64,000 nucleotides of DNA from Cupriavidus numazuensis (GTDB lineage: Bacteria > Pseudomonadota > Gammaproteobacteria > Burkholderiales > Burkholderiaceae): positions 62,001 to 126,000 of the forward strand of contig NZ_CAJPVI010000002.1 of NCBI RefSeq assembly GCF_905397435.1, in the 5' to 3' direction. The notes below the pieces were generated by a model. The model did not search any database. It was not told where the DNA came from and worked only from the letters and a program-made list of their open reading frames with translations. The position numbers and the translations under genes were made by a program. Positions 54,931 through 63,597 of this stretch are shown here, piece by piece (position 1 is the stretch's first letter; every line of letters starts with the position of its first letter).

Positions 54931-56169
54931 TTAGTGGGCGTGCTCGGCGCCGGCCTTGCCTTGCTCGGCCTTCAACACGAAGCTGTTGCGCGCAACGTAG
55001 CGCGATCCTGGCTCCAGCCCCTTGACGATCTCGATGCGCTTGCCGTCGCTGCGTCCCGTGGTGACCGCGCGGGCTTCAAAGCCGCCGGGGACTTCGACAT
55101 AGACCATTGGCTGGCGGCCTTCGGTCTGCACGGCTTCGCTTTCGACGACGACGGGGACTTCCGTTTCCTGTCCCGCTACGCTGACCGTGACGAAGAGCCC
55201 GGGCCGCCACGCCATGTCCGGATTCGACAGCGTCACGCGTGCGGTCGCGGTGCGCGTCTGCTGGCCGAGCAGCGAGCCCACGTAGGACACGGTGCCGGCG
55301 GCGGTACCGTCAAATGCGGTAGAGGCGATGCTGACCTTTTCGCCGAGCCGCACCTGGCTCAGGTCCTTCGGCGCGATCACGAACTCCGCCCACACGGTGG
55401 CCAGATCGGAAATCGTAAAGACGGTCGTGTCCGCCGCTACCGCTTCGCCGAGCGCCAGATGCTTTTCGACGACGATGCCGTCGAACGGCGCGCGCAACTC
55501 GAACTGGTTGAGTCCGGCCGACGCCGGCCGGGCACCGATAGCGGTGAGCTTCTGGGTCGCGTTCTGCACGGCGATCTCGGCTTCCTGCAGCGCGGTGCGC
55601 GCGGCCAGGAAATCCTGTTCGGCCGAGATCTTGTCTTCCCACAGGCGTTTCTCGCGTGTGTAGGTTGTGCGGGCGAGTTCCAGTCTCCTTTGCGCGGCCA
55701 GCAGTTCGCTGCGCTGGTCGGAAAGCTGCGTGCTGGCCAGTACCGCCAGCAGTTCTCCCTTCTTCACGCGCTGACCCAGCACGGCCGGCACGGACTCCGC
55801 TACGCCGGCCACGCGCGGTACGACGTGGGCGGTGCGGTCTTCGTTGAAGCGGATCTCGCCGGGAAACTGCACGGCGGCCTGCACGCGGCCGGGGCCGGCT
55901 GTGCGCAATTCCAGTCCGGCGTTGCGGATCTGCTCGGGCGTCATGGCGATGCGGTCGGCGGCATGCGCGTCCTCGGCCGATGCGGCGGCCTTGCCTTCCT
56001 TTCCACTTTCGTTGTTGCGCGACTCGGCAGCTTGCTTGCCATGATCGTGGCCGGCTTCGTCGTGTCCGTCGCCGGCACCACGGCCGGTGAAGAGCAGTGC
56101 GGCGCCAGCCAGCATGCCGACGCCGAGGATGGCGACGATCGCATTGCGTTGGGTCTTGGTGATTGCCAT
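54931..56169 (-). CDS. czcB: CzcB-type membrane-fusion protein
   Basis: 412 residues. One N-terminal helix (about 9-29) anchors the protein. A short histidine-rich stretch (GDGHDEAGHDHGK) follows, then the lipoyl/hairpin region and beta-barrel typical of periplasmic adaptors (VVPRVAGVAESVPAVLGQRV, ELRAPFDGIVVEKHLALGEA), ending in another His-containing tail. It bridges CzcA and CzcC and may hand over metal. Confidence 0.88.
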   Translation of the reverse strand: MAITKTQRNAIVAILGVGMLAGAALLFTGRGAGDGHDEAGHDHGKQAAESRNNESGKEGKAAASAEDAHAADRIAMTPEQIRNAGLELRTAGPGRVQAAVQFPGEIRFNEDRTAHVVPRVAGVAESVPAVLGQRVKKGELLAVLASTQLSDQRSELLAAQRRLELARTTYTREKRLWEDKISAEQDFLAARTALQEAEIAVQNATQKLTAIGARPASAGLNQFELRAPFDGIVVEKHLALGEAVAADTTVFTISDLATVWAEFVIAPKDLSQVRLGEKVSIASTAFDGTAAGTVSYVGSLLGQQTRTATARVTLSNPDMAWRPGLFVTVSVAGQETEVPVVVESEAVQTEGRQPMVYVEVPGGFEARAVTTGRSDGKRIEIVKGLEPGSRYVARNSFVLKAEQGKAGAEHAH

Positions 56170-56189
56170 GGGAATCCTTGGTTGGCCGC

Positions 56190-57470
56190 TCAGCGGCCGA
56201 GCATGCGGTCGATGGCGGTGGCGGCCTGGTAGGTCGCGGCCACGGCCCCGAGATAGCGCACGCGTGCCTGGAGCAGCGTGCGCTGGGCGTCCAGCACTTC
56301 GAGATAGGCGAATTTGCCGGCTTCGAACCCTTGCGAGGCAGCCTGGTACGCACGCTGCGCGGCGGGCAGCACGGTCTGGCGCAGGGTCAGCGCGCTATTG
56401 CGCGACAGCGCGAGCTGGCCGGAGGCCTGGCGCAGGTCACTGGCCAGCCGTACGCGCGTGGCGCGCGATTCGTCGGCGGCCTTGTCGGCCTGGCGGATCG
56501 CCGTGTACAGGTTGCCCTGGTTGCGGTCGAACAGCGGCAATGGCAGCGAGACGCCGAGCACCGGGTAGTATCCGCGGTCCGACGAATACTCGCGCTTGGC
56601 GCCGACGCTCACGGTCACATCGGGGTACTGGCGGCTGCGTTCCACATTGACCACCGCCTGGCGCCGCGCCATCTCGCTCTGGCTCGCGCGCATTTCCGGC
56701 GCGGTGTCGAGTGCTTCGTCGAGGACATTGGGCAGGGGCCGCGACGGCAGGGCCTCAAGGTCGCCGCTCGCCGACGCGAACACCGGCAACTGGCTGCCCC
56801 ACTGGGCGGCCAGTTGCTGGCGCGCCGCGTCGAGCGTGGCGCGCGCCTCCGCGAGTTCAAGCTCGGCATTGGCCTGCTCGACTTCGGCGCGGGTCTGCTC
56901 CACGGGCGAGACCTTGCCGGCCGCCACGCGCCTTGCCGCGGCCTGCGTGCCGCGCGTGGCGATGCCGACCGAGCTCTCGGCCAGGCTGACCCGTTCCTGC
57001 GCGACCAGCACCTGGAAGAAGGCGCCGATGACCGCGGCACGCAAGTCGGCCTCGGCATTGCTGAGCTGTGCGCTGGCGAGCTCGCGTGTTTTCTGCGCGG
57101 CGTCGATGCGAGCGGAGCGCTTGCCGCCGAGCTCGATCGGCACGCTTAGTTGCGCGGTGGTCGTGCGCGACGCGCGCCGCGTGTCTTCCATCTCGTAGCC
57201 GACGGCGGGGTTGGGGATCGTGCGCGCCTGCGTGATGCCGCCTTCGGTGGAAGCGAGTTCCTGTTGGGCGGCGGAAAGCCTTGGGCTGCGGGCGATGGCC
57301 AGGGCCAGCGCGTTGTCGAGCGTCAGCACGCCCTGCGTCTCGGCGGCGTCGTACGGCTGGGCAGGGCGCTGATCCTGCAAGGAGGGCGGCATGGCCGCAT
57401 CCGTGGCGGCCTGCGCAAGGGGGCCGAGCAAGACGGCAGCCAGCCCCAGCGGAATCACTACATGTTTCAT
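56190..57470 (-). CDS. czcC: CzcC-type outer-membrane efflux protein
   Basis: 426 residues from the ATG at 57470. Signal peptide to about residue 21, then two TolC-like repeats (LALAIARSPRLSAAQQEL, VSPVEQTRAEVEQANAELEL and FAYLEVLDAQRTLLQARVRY). It forms the outer-membrane channel of the Czc complex. It lies 20 bases before czcB and follows czcI in the operon. Confidence 0.87.
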   Translation of the reverse strand: MKHVVIPLGLAAVLLGPLAQAATDAAMPPSLQDQRPAQPYDAAETQGVLTLDNALALAIARSPRLSAAQQELASTEGGITQARTIPNPAVGYEMEDTRRASRTTTAQLSVPIELGGKRSARIDAAQKTRELASAQLSNAEADLRAAVIGAFFQVLVAQERVSLAESSVGIATRGTQAAARRVAAGKVSPVEQTRAEVEQANAELELAEARATLDAARQQLAAQWGSQLPVFASASGDLEALPSRPLPNVLDEALDTAPEMRASQSEMARRQAVVNVERSRQYPDVTVSVGAKREYSSDRGYYPVLGVSLPLPLFDRNQGNLYTAIRQADKAADESRATRVRLASDLRQASGQLALSRNSALTLRQTVLPAAQRAYQAASQGFEAGKFAYLEVLDAQRTLLQARVRYLGAVAATYQAATAIDRMLGR

Positions 57471-57640
57471 CGGTATCACCAGATCGAAGCCAGGGAGCAC
57501 CGGCGCGATGCCGTCATGCGCGCATGCATGCGCTGACGGCTGTCACGCCGCGCGATCCGTCGATCCGGGAACCCGGCACCTGTCCGCTCAGGACAGGCGT
57601 GGCAAAGGCAGGGAATGGGCCATGGCCCCGAACCGGCGGA

Positions 57641-58012
57641 TTACGCCAGGTGCAGCCACTGGGGCCGATCCGGTGCGCGCGCGGGCACCGACCCGTAGTG
57701 CACGGGCAGCACGCGGTAGCGCACGGTGATGAAGTGATAGGACGCGGGTTGCGTCGCGGCCGGCAGCATGACGTGCGAGCCGGCGAAATGGCAAATCGCG
57801 CAGTCGGCATCGGGCAGCTTGGTGCCGGACTTGCCGTGGGCGCCGCCGGTCTCGTGCTCGTGCGTGTGGTGGCCGAAGTGCCACGCCGGTGCGGAGCCGG
57901 TTTCCTGCTGGCGCTGCTGCTCGCGTCCATGCTCGCAGAATGCAGCCGCGCTCGCCCAGGTGAACTGGAGCGGCAGCATGACAGCGAAGAGGAGGATCAG
58001 CAGGCGACGCAT
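57641..58012 (-). CDS. czcI: CzcI-like periplasmic metal-response protein
   Basis: 123 residues from the ATG at 58012. Signal peptide (MRRLLILLFAVMLPLQFTWA) then a His/Cys-rich mature part: FCEHGREQ, WHFGHHTHEHE and DCAICHFAGSH, ending ARAPDRPQWLHLA, the same end as CzcI of Cupriavidus metallidurans. CzcI is a small regulatory protein of czc operons. A TATAAT lies only 7 bases before the ATG, so the transcript may be almost leaderless. Confidence 0.85.
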   Translation of the reverse strand: MRRLLILLFAVMLPLQFTWASAAAFCEHGREQQRQQETGSAPAWHFGHHTHEHETGGAHGKSGTKLPDADCAICHFAGSHVMLPAATQPASYHFITVRYRVLPVHYGSVPARAPDRPQWLHLA

Positions 58013-58019
58013 GGCGGCG

Positions 58020-58050
58020 ATTATAGCGGTGCACCTCGGCCGGCTGGCAA
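58020..58050 (-). promoter_or_regulatory. Candidate czcICBA promoter
   Basis: On the minus strand, a -35 TTGCCA (58045-58050) and a consensus -10 TATAAT (58020-58025) are separated by 19 bases. The -10 ends 7 bases before the czcI ATG. Confidence 0.5.
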
Positions 58051-58099
58051 GCGTACCGTGCGTCACCCTGACGCAGGCGCGGGCTTGTCGGTGCCAGGC

Positions 58100-58130
58100 T
58101 TGACTCTGTAGCGGCTACAGGGTCTTCAAT
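58100..58130 (+). promoter_or_regulatory. MerR-type (CadR/PbrR-like) promoter of the P-type ATPase
   Basis: -35 TTGACT (58100-58105), a 19-base spacer and -10 TTCAAT (58125-58130). The spacer holds the dyad CTGTAGC-G-GCTACAG (58106-58120), extended on both sides with one mismatch. The long spacer and dyad are the layout recognised by CadR/PbrR/ZntR regulators. No merR-family gene is within the window. Confidence 0.78.
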
Positions 58131-58161
58131 GGCATCAGGTCAAACCAGCGGGAAAGAAGAA

Positions 58162-60537
58162 ATGGCTCGCACGACACCTGAAGACACCGTGCCACATGAA
58201 CACATTCGCAGCGATTCCTGCTGCGGCCACGATCACGCGCAACCGCATCCACATGATGGCCATGGCCATCAACATGGCCATGACCATGACCATGCCCATG
58301 GCCACGGTGATCACGATCATCATGAGCACGCCCAGCCGGAGCCCGCCTGCTGCGGTGGCGGCTGTGGTGCCGCGATCAGCGTCGCACCAGTCACACCGGC
58401 GGTAGTTCCGCCCGGTGCGCGCTCGGCCAGCTATCGCATCGACGCGATGGACTGCCCCACCGAGGAAACGCTGATCCGCAACAAGCTCGGCGGCATGGCC
58501 GGTGTGGCGGCGCTCGATTTCAACCTGATGCAGCGCGTGCTGACCGTGCATCACACGCTGGCGTCGGCCGAGCCCGTGGTGAAGGCCATCGCGAGCCTGG
58601 GGATGAAAGCCGAGCCGCTCGCCTCGGAGCAGGCGGCTCCGCCGCCCGCCGCGGAACACAAACCGTGGTGGCCGCTCGCGCTCGCGGGCGTGGCGGCGAT
58701 CGGGGCCGAAGTCACCGAATGGGTGGGACTCGGCGATCCGTGGCTACCGGCCTTGCTCGCCATTGCTGCCGTGGCACTGGGCGGGCTGACGACCTACCGC
58801 AAGGGCTGGATCGCGCTGCGCAACGGCAACCTGAATATCAACGCGTTGATGAGCATTGCCGTGACCGGTGCACTGGTTTTGCGCGAATGGCCGGAAGCGG
58901 CCATGGTCATGGTGCTGTTCGCGCTGGCCGAACGCATCGAGGCCGCGTCGCTGGACCGCGCGCGCAATGCGATTCGCGGCCTGATGGCCATGGCGCCGGA
59001 GCAGGCGACCGTCCGGCAGGTGGATGGCAACTGGGCGGCCGTGCCGGCGGCTGGCGTCGCGGTAGGCGCCGTGGTCAGGCTGCGCCCCGGCGAACGCGTG
59101 GCGCTGGACGGGCGCGTGGTGCGCGGGCAGTCGGCGCTGGACCAGGCACCCATCACCGGCGAAAGCGTGCCGGTCGACAAGGGCGTTGGCGACACGCTGT
59201 TCGCGGGCTCGATCAACCAGTCCGGCGAAATTGAATACGAGGTCACGGCACCAGCCAACGATTCCACGCTGGCCCGCATCATCCACGCCGTCGAGGCCGC
59301 GCAGGCCAGCCGCGCGCCGACGCAGCGCTTTGTCGACCAGTTCGCGCGTATCTATACGCCAACGGTGTTCGCCATCGCGCTGGCCGTGGCGGTGGTGCCG
59401 CCGCTGGTGACGGGCGCATCGTGGGTCGACTGGATCTACAAGGCGCTGGTGCTGCTGGTGATCGCGTGCCCGTGTGCGCTCGTGATTTCGACGCCGGTGA
59501 CTATCGTCAGCGGCCTTGCGGCGGCCGCGCGGCGAGGCATCCTGATCAAGGGCGGGGTGTACCTGGAGCAGGGCAAGGACCTGTCATGGGTGGCACTCGA
59601 CAAGACCGGCACCATCACGCACGGCAAGCCCGCGCAGACCGATTACGCGATGCTCGCGGAGGATGTGCCCCAGGCGCGCGCGATTGCCGCAAGCCTTGCC
59701 GCACGCTCCGATCATCCGGTGTCGAAGGCCGTGGCTGCGGCGGCGCAGGCCGATGGCATCGCATTGCTCGACGTCACCGAGTTCGAGGCGCTGGCCGGTC
59801 GCGGTACGCGCGGCCGTATCGATGGCGACGACTACTGCCTTGGCAACCACCGCCTGATCCACGACATGGGCGCATGCTCGCCCGCGCTGGAAGACCGGCT
59901 GGAGGCGCTTGAGCGCCAGGGCAAGACCGTGGTGCTGCTGGCCCGCCTCGGCAAGGATGGCGCGGCGGTAGCCCAGGCAATGTTCGCCGTGGCCGATACC
60001 GTGCGCGACACGAGCCGGCAGGCCATTGCCGAACTGCACGCGCTGGGCGTGAAGACCATCATGCTGTCCGGCGACAACCCGCATACCGCGCAGGCGATCG
60101 GCGCGCAGGTCGGCATCGACGAGGCGCGCGGCAACCAATTGCCACAGGACAAGGCGGACGCCATCGGCACGCTCGCTGCCGACACGCATGCCGCGCGTGG
60201 CAAGGTCGGCATGGTCGGCGACGGCATCAACGACGCCCCGGCGCTCGCGCGTGCGGACATCGGCTTTGCAATGGGCGCGGCGGGCACCGATACCGCGATC
60301 GAAACCGCCGACGTGGCGCTGATGGACGATGACCTGCGCAAGATTCCCGCGTTCGTGCGGCTGTCGCGGAGCACGTCGCGCATCCTGTGGCAGAACATCA
60401 CGCTGGCGCTCGGCATCAAGGCCGTGTTCCTCGCGCTGACCGTGGCCGGGATGGGAACGATGTGGATGGCGGTATTCGCCGATATGGGAGCGAGCCTGCT
60501 GGTGGTGTTCAACGGGCTGCGATTGGCGCGGAGGTGA
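58162..60537 (+). CDS. Zn/Cd/Pb-translocating P1B-type ATPase
   Basis: 791 residues from the ATG at 58162 (GGGAAAGAAG upstream). The N-terminus is very rich in histidine (residues 8-60), with a degenerate metal-binding domain carrying MDCPTEE rather than CxxC. P1B-2 signatures are present: IACPCALVIS in TM6, phosphorylation loop DKTGTITHGK, TGES, GDGINDAPAL and MGASLLVVFNGLRL near the end. It exports Zn, Cd or Pb from cytoplasm to periplasm and thus feeds the divergent Czc system. Expression probably depends on a MerR-type regulator acting at 58100-58130. Confidence 0.92.
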   Translation: MARTTPEDTVPHEHIRSDSCCGHDHAQPHPHDGHGHQHGHDHDHAHGHGDHDHHEHAQPEPACCGGGCGAAISVAPVTPAVVPPGARSASYRIDAMDCPTEETLIRNKLGGMAGVAALDFNLMQRVLTVHHTLASAEPVVKAIASLGMKAEPLASEQAAPPPAAEHKPWWPLALAGVAAIGAEVTEWVGLGDPWLPALLAIAAVALGGLTTYRKGWIALRNGNLNINALMSIAVTGALVLREWPEAAMVMVLFALAERIEAASLDRARNAIRGLMAMAPEQATVRQVDGNWAAVPAAGVAVGAVVRLRPGERVALDGRVVRGQSALDQAPITGESVPVDKGVGDTLFAGSINQSGEIEYEVTAPANDSTLARIIHAVEAAQASRAPTQRFVDQFARIYTPTVFAIALAVAVVPPLVTGASWVDWIYKALVLLVIACPCALVISTPVTIVSGLAAAARRGILIKGGVYLEQGKDLSWVALDKTGTITHGKPAQTDYAMLAEDVPQARAIAASLAARSDHPVSKAVAAAAQADGIALLDVTEFEALAGRGTRGRIDGDDYCLGNHRLIHDMGACSPALEDRLEALERQGKTVVLLARLGKDGAAVAQAMFAVADTVRDTSRQAIAELHALGVKTIMLSGDNPHTAQAIGAQVGIDEARGNQLPQDKADAIGTLAADTHAARGKVGMVGDGINDAPALARADIGFAMGAAGTDTAIETADVALMDDDLRKIPAFVRLSRSTSRILWQNITLALGIKAVFLALTVAGMGTMWMAVFADMGASLLVVFNGLRLARR

Positions 60538-60556
60538 GCGGCTTCGGCTTGCGCCT

Positions 60557-60675
60557 GCCCTCTCCCCCGGCCCCTCTCCCGCAAGCGGGAGAGGGGAGAC
60601 CACAGAAGGCATAGCACGGGCCTGAAGGTTTGCTCCCCTCTCCCATGCAATGGGAGAGGGGCCGGGGGAGAGGGC
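60557..60675. repeat. Nested-hairpin intergenic repeat
   Basis: Outer 14-base arms GCCCTCTCCCCCGG (60557-60570) and their complement (60662-60675) enclose two hairpins of CCCCTCTCCC type, at 60571-60596 and 60635-60661. The arrangement resembles paired REP/BIME units of other proteobacteria. It lies between the convergent stops of the ATPase and arnD genes and may act as terminator and mRNA stabiliser. Confidence 0.8.
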
Positions 60676-60705
60676 GGGAGACTCTACGAAGTGCCAGCCT
60701 GAACT

Positions 60706-61599
60706 TCAAGGCTGGATGATCAGCTCGCCGCTGCGCCCTTCGATCGACCCCCACGTCACTGGCAACGTCGGCAAGGTGTCACGGTCGATATGCCGGTAGT
60801 ACGTGGCCATCGACACCAGTTCGTGCCCCTGCGCGCGCCAGCCCTGCAGCAGGCGGCGGAACACGGGTGCGAGCTTGCCGCCTTCCAGTTCGGTGTGCAG
60901 CGTGAAGACATGGTCGCCGACGGTGGCTTCCGTGAGCCGCAGCACGGCTTCGTGGACGTTGTCTTCCGTCAGGCCATCCACGCCGATCATTTCATCGAGC
61001 GTGGGCAGCGTGGTAGGCATCTGCACGTGGCGGCAGGCCACACCGCCAACCGTCGGGATATACGGCGCCGTGCCGCGCCCGTCCGACGCATAGGCCATGC
61101 CCCAGTCGTCGATCTGCAGGAAGGCCTCGTCGTTCATCTGCCAGCCCGCCGCGCCGTGCGTGGGCGGGGCTTCGCCGAAGATGTCGACGTAGCGGTCGAA
61201 CGCGCTCTGCATCTGGCGACGCGTCCAGGCGCGGTCGCGCTGGCGCACGTTGTCCTGCCAGTAGACGTGGTCCCACGTGTGGATGCCACATTCGTGGCCG
61301 GCCGTACGCGCCGCGCGCATCTCGGCTGCGGCCTTGCGGCCGATGTCCGGCCCCGGCAGCAGCACGCCGTACATCAGCGTGCGCAGGCCGTAGTTGGACA
61401 CTACCGAGGTGCGCGACACCTTCTTGAGGAAACCCGGCCGGAACACCCGGCGCAGCGCCCAGCCGGTGTGGTCCGGGCCCAGGCTGTACAGGAAGGTCGC
61501 CTGCGCCTGCACCGCGTCCAGCATGGACAACAGCGTCGGCACGCCTTCGCGCGTACCGCGCAGCGTATCGACATCGACCTTGAGGGCGATTCTGGCCAT
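60706..61599 (-). CDS. arnD: ArnD-type polysaccharide deacetylase (deformylase)
   Basis: 297 residues. The NodB fold starts ALKVDVDTLRGTREG, with metal ligands in KVDVDT and GIHTWDHVYW, as in ArnD. The enzyme removes the formyl group from undecaprenyl-phosphate 4-deoxy-4-formamido-L-arabinose at the inner membrane, an essential step before transfer to lipid A. It is the last gene of the visible arn operon, 10 bases after the dehydrogenase gene; arnT, arnE and arnF do not follow. Confidence 0.88.
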   Translation of the reverse strand: MARIALKVDVDTLRGTREGVPTLLSMLDAVQAQATFLYSLGPDHTGWALRRVFRPGFLKKVSRTSVVSNYGLRTLMYGVLLPGPDIGRKAAAEMRAARTAGHECGIHTWDHVYWQDNVRQRDRAWTRRQMQSAFDRYVDIFGEAPPTHGAAGWQMNDEAFLQIDDWGMAYASDGRGTAPYIPTVGGVACRHVQMPTTLPTLDEMIGVDGLTEDNVHEAVLRLTEATVGDHVFTLHTELEGGKLAPVFRRLLQGWRAQGHELVSMATYYRHIDRDTLPTLPVTWGSIEGRSGELIIQP

Positions 61600-61609
61600 G
61601 GGTCCGTAC

Positions 61610-62662
61610 TCAGTTGGCGCCGTCGACGAGGGTACGTGCTTCCACCACCTTGTCGCGATAGGCCTCGAAGATCCGGCGCAGCGCCTGCTCCATCGTCACC
61701 TCGGGCTTCCAGCCGAGTTCCTGCATGGTGTTGTCGATCTTCGGCACGCGATGCTGCACGTCCTGGTAGCCCTTGCCGTAGAAGTCGCCCGACGAGGTTT
61801 CGATGATCTGCGTCTTGCGCGCTTCTTCGGCGTACTCGGGGTAGTCGGCGGCCATCTTGAGCATCATCTCGGCGAGTTCGCGCACCGAGTGGATGTTGGA
61901 CGGGTTGCCGATGTTGAAGATCTTGCCCGTGGCAACCCCGTTGGGGTTCTCGATGATGCGCATCAGCGCCGAGATACCGTCCGAGATATCGGCAAACGCG
62001 CGCTTCTGCTCGCCGCCGTCGACGAGCTTGATCGGCTCGCCGCGCACGATATGGCCGAGGAACTGCGTGACCACGCGCGACGAACCTTCCTTCGATTCGA
62101 AGATCGAGTCCAGCCCCGCACCGATCCAGTTGAACGGACGGAACAGCGTGTAGTTCAGGCCTTGCTCCATGCCGTAGGCGTGGATCACACGGTCCATGAG
62201 CTGCTTGGAGCAGGCGTAGATCCAGCGCGGCTTGTTGATCGGGCCGTAGATCAGCGGCGACGACTCGGGGTCGAATTCCTCGTCGGCGCACATGCCGTAG
62301 ACCTCGGAGGTCGACGGGAACACCAGGTGCTTGCCGTACTTCACGGCGCTGCGCACGATCGGCAGGTTGGCCTCGAAGTCGAGCTCGAACACGCGCAGCG
62401 GCTGGCGCACGTAGGTCGCCGGCGTGGCGATGGCCACCAGCGGCAGCACCACGTCGCACTTGCGGATGTTGTACTCGATCCACTCCTTGTTGATGGTGAT
62501 GTCACCTTCAAAGAAGTGCATGCGCGGATGGTCGACGAGGTCACCGAGGCGGTCGGACGACATGTCCATGCCGTAGACCTCCCACGGCGTGGTTTCCAGG
62601 ATGCGGCGCGTCAGGTGGTGGCCGATGAAGCCGTTGACGCCAAGAATCAGGACCTTTTTCAT
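61610..62662 (-). CDS. arnA: UDP-glucuronate decarboxylase, ArnA dehydrogenase half
   Basis: 350 residues from the ATG at 62662. It opens MKKVLILGVNGFIGHHL, a GxxGxxG NAD-binding SDR start; the catalytic YxxxK is in RWIYACSKQLMDR and the substrate block is TLFRPFNWIGAGLDS, with GSSRVVTQ after it. It corresponds to the C-terminal half of bifunctional ArnA and oxidatively decarboxylates UDP-glucuronate to UDP-4-keto-pentose. It overlaps the separate formyltransferase gene by 4 bases. Confidence 0.9.
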   Translation of the reverse strand: MKKVLILGVNGFIGHHLTRRILETTPWEVYGMDMSSDRLGDLVDHPRMHFFEGDITINKEWIEYNIRKCDVVLPLVAIATPATYVRQPLRVFELDFEANLPIVRSAVKYGKHLVFPSTSEVYGMCADEEFDPESSPLIYGPINKPRWIYACSKQLMDRVIHAYGMEQGLNYTLFRPFNWIGAGLDSIFESKEGSSRVVTQFLGHIVRGEPIKLVDGGEQKRAFADISDGISALMRIIENPNGVATGKIFNIGNPSNIHSVRELAEMMLKMAADYPEYAEEARKTQIIETSSGDFYGKGYQDVQHRVPKIDNTMQELGWKPEVTMEQALRRIFEAYRDKVVEARTLVDGAN

Positions 62663-63597
62663 CGGTTTTCCTCGTTGGACTGTTCGGTAAGAATGGGGGC
62701 CAGCGCTTGCGCGGTGACCGGCGCGGATGTCGCGGCAGCAAGCAGACTGTCGATGCGGACCTGGCCGCCGTCGCCGCACAGGCCGATGATCTGGCCCTGG
62801 CTCACGTGCAGGCCGGGGCGCCAGCCGGTCGGCAGCGCCGGGGCGGACAGCGGGCGGCGCGCCTGCGCCACGACGAAGCGCTGGCCGGCGATGTCGGTGA
62901 ACGCGCCGGGGTAGGGCGGCGCCACCGCGCGGATCAGGTTGTAGACCTCGGCCGCGGGGCGGCTCCAGTCGATGCGGCCATCCTCGGGGCGGCGGCCCGA
63001 GAAGTAGCTGCCTTGGGCCAGCACGTTCGGATGTTGCGGCGTGTTGCCCGCCATCATGGCCGGCAGCGCGCGCCACAGCGTCTGCTCGGCGGCCACGGTG
63101 ACTTTCTCGAAGACTTCGCCAGCGGTGTCGTCCGGCAGGATCGGCACGGCAGTCTGGTCCACGATATAGCCGGCATCGGGCTTGGCTTCCATCGCATGCA
63201 GCGTGGCGCCGGTTTCGGTCTCGCCATGCAGCACGGCCCAGTTGACCGGCACGCGGCCGCGGTACTTCGGCAGCAGCGAACCGTGCATGTTGAACGCGCC
63301 CTGCGGCGCCAGCGCCAGTACGCTGGCCGGGATCATCGAGCGGTAATAGAACGAGAAGATCACGTCGGGGCTGGCATCGCGCACGGCCTGGGCAATCGCC
63401 GGATCGGCCGGGTCTTCGCCATAGACGAACGGAATGCCGAGTTCCGTTGCCGTATCCGCCACGCGGCGGAACCAGATGTTCTCGTCAGCGCGGTCACGGT
63501 GCGTGACGACCAGCGCCACCTCGACGCCGCGCGCGTGCAGCACGCGCAGGCAGCGGTCGCCGACGTTGTGGTAGCCAAAGACGACTGCGCGCATCAT
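62659..63597 (-). CDS. UDP-4-amino-4-deoxy-L-arabinose formyltransferase, ArnA N-terminal half as a separate gene
   Basis: 312 residues. The formyltransferase motifs are FSFYYRSMIPASVL, GAFNMHGSLLPKYRGRVPVN (the Asn/His/Asp catalytic region) and AGYIVDQTAVPI. In E. coli this is residues 1-305 of ArnA fused to the dehydrogenase. Here the two halves keep the same order but are separate overlapping frames. The product formylates UDP-L-Ara4N. The ATGATG start overlaps the arnC stop. Confidence 0.88.
   Translation of the reverse strand: MMRAVVFGYHNVGDRCLRVLHARGVEVALVVTHRDRADENIWFRRVADTATELGIPFVYGEDPADPAIAQAVRDASPDVIFSFYYRSMIPASVLALAPQGAFNMHGSLLPKYRGRVPVNWAVLHGETETGATLHAMEAKPDAGYIVDQTAVPILPDDTAGEVFEKVTVAAEQTLWRALPAMMAGNTPQHPNVLAQGSYFSGRRPEDGRIDWSRPAAEVYNLIRAVAPPYPGAFTDIAGQRFVVAQARRPLSAPALPTGWRPGLHVSQGQIIGLCGDGGQVRIDSLLAAATSAPVTAQALAPILTEQSNEENR

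Noticed and set aside
61610..63076. A longer 488-residue version of the ArnA dehydrogenase
   Set aside because: The extra N-terminal residues lie within the formyltransferase gene in a different frame and lack any domain; the GxxGxxG start follows the ATG at 62662.
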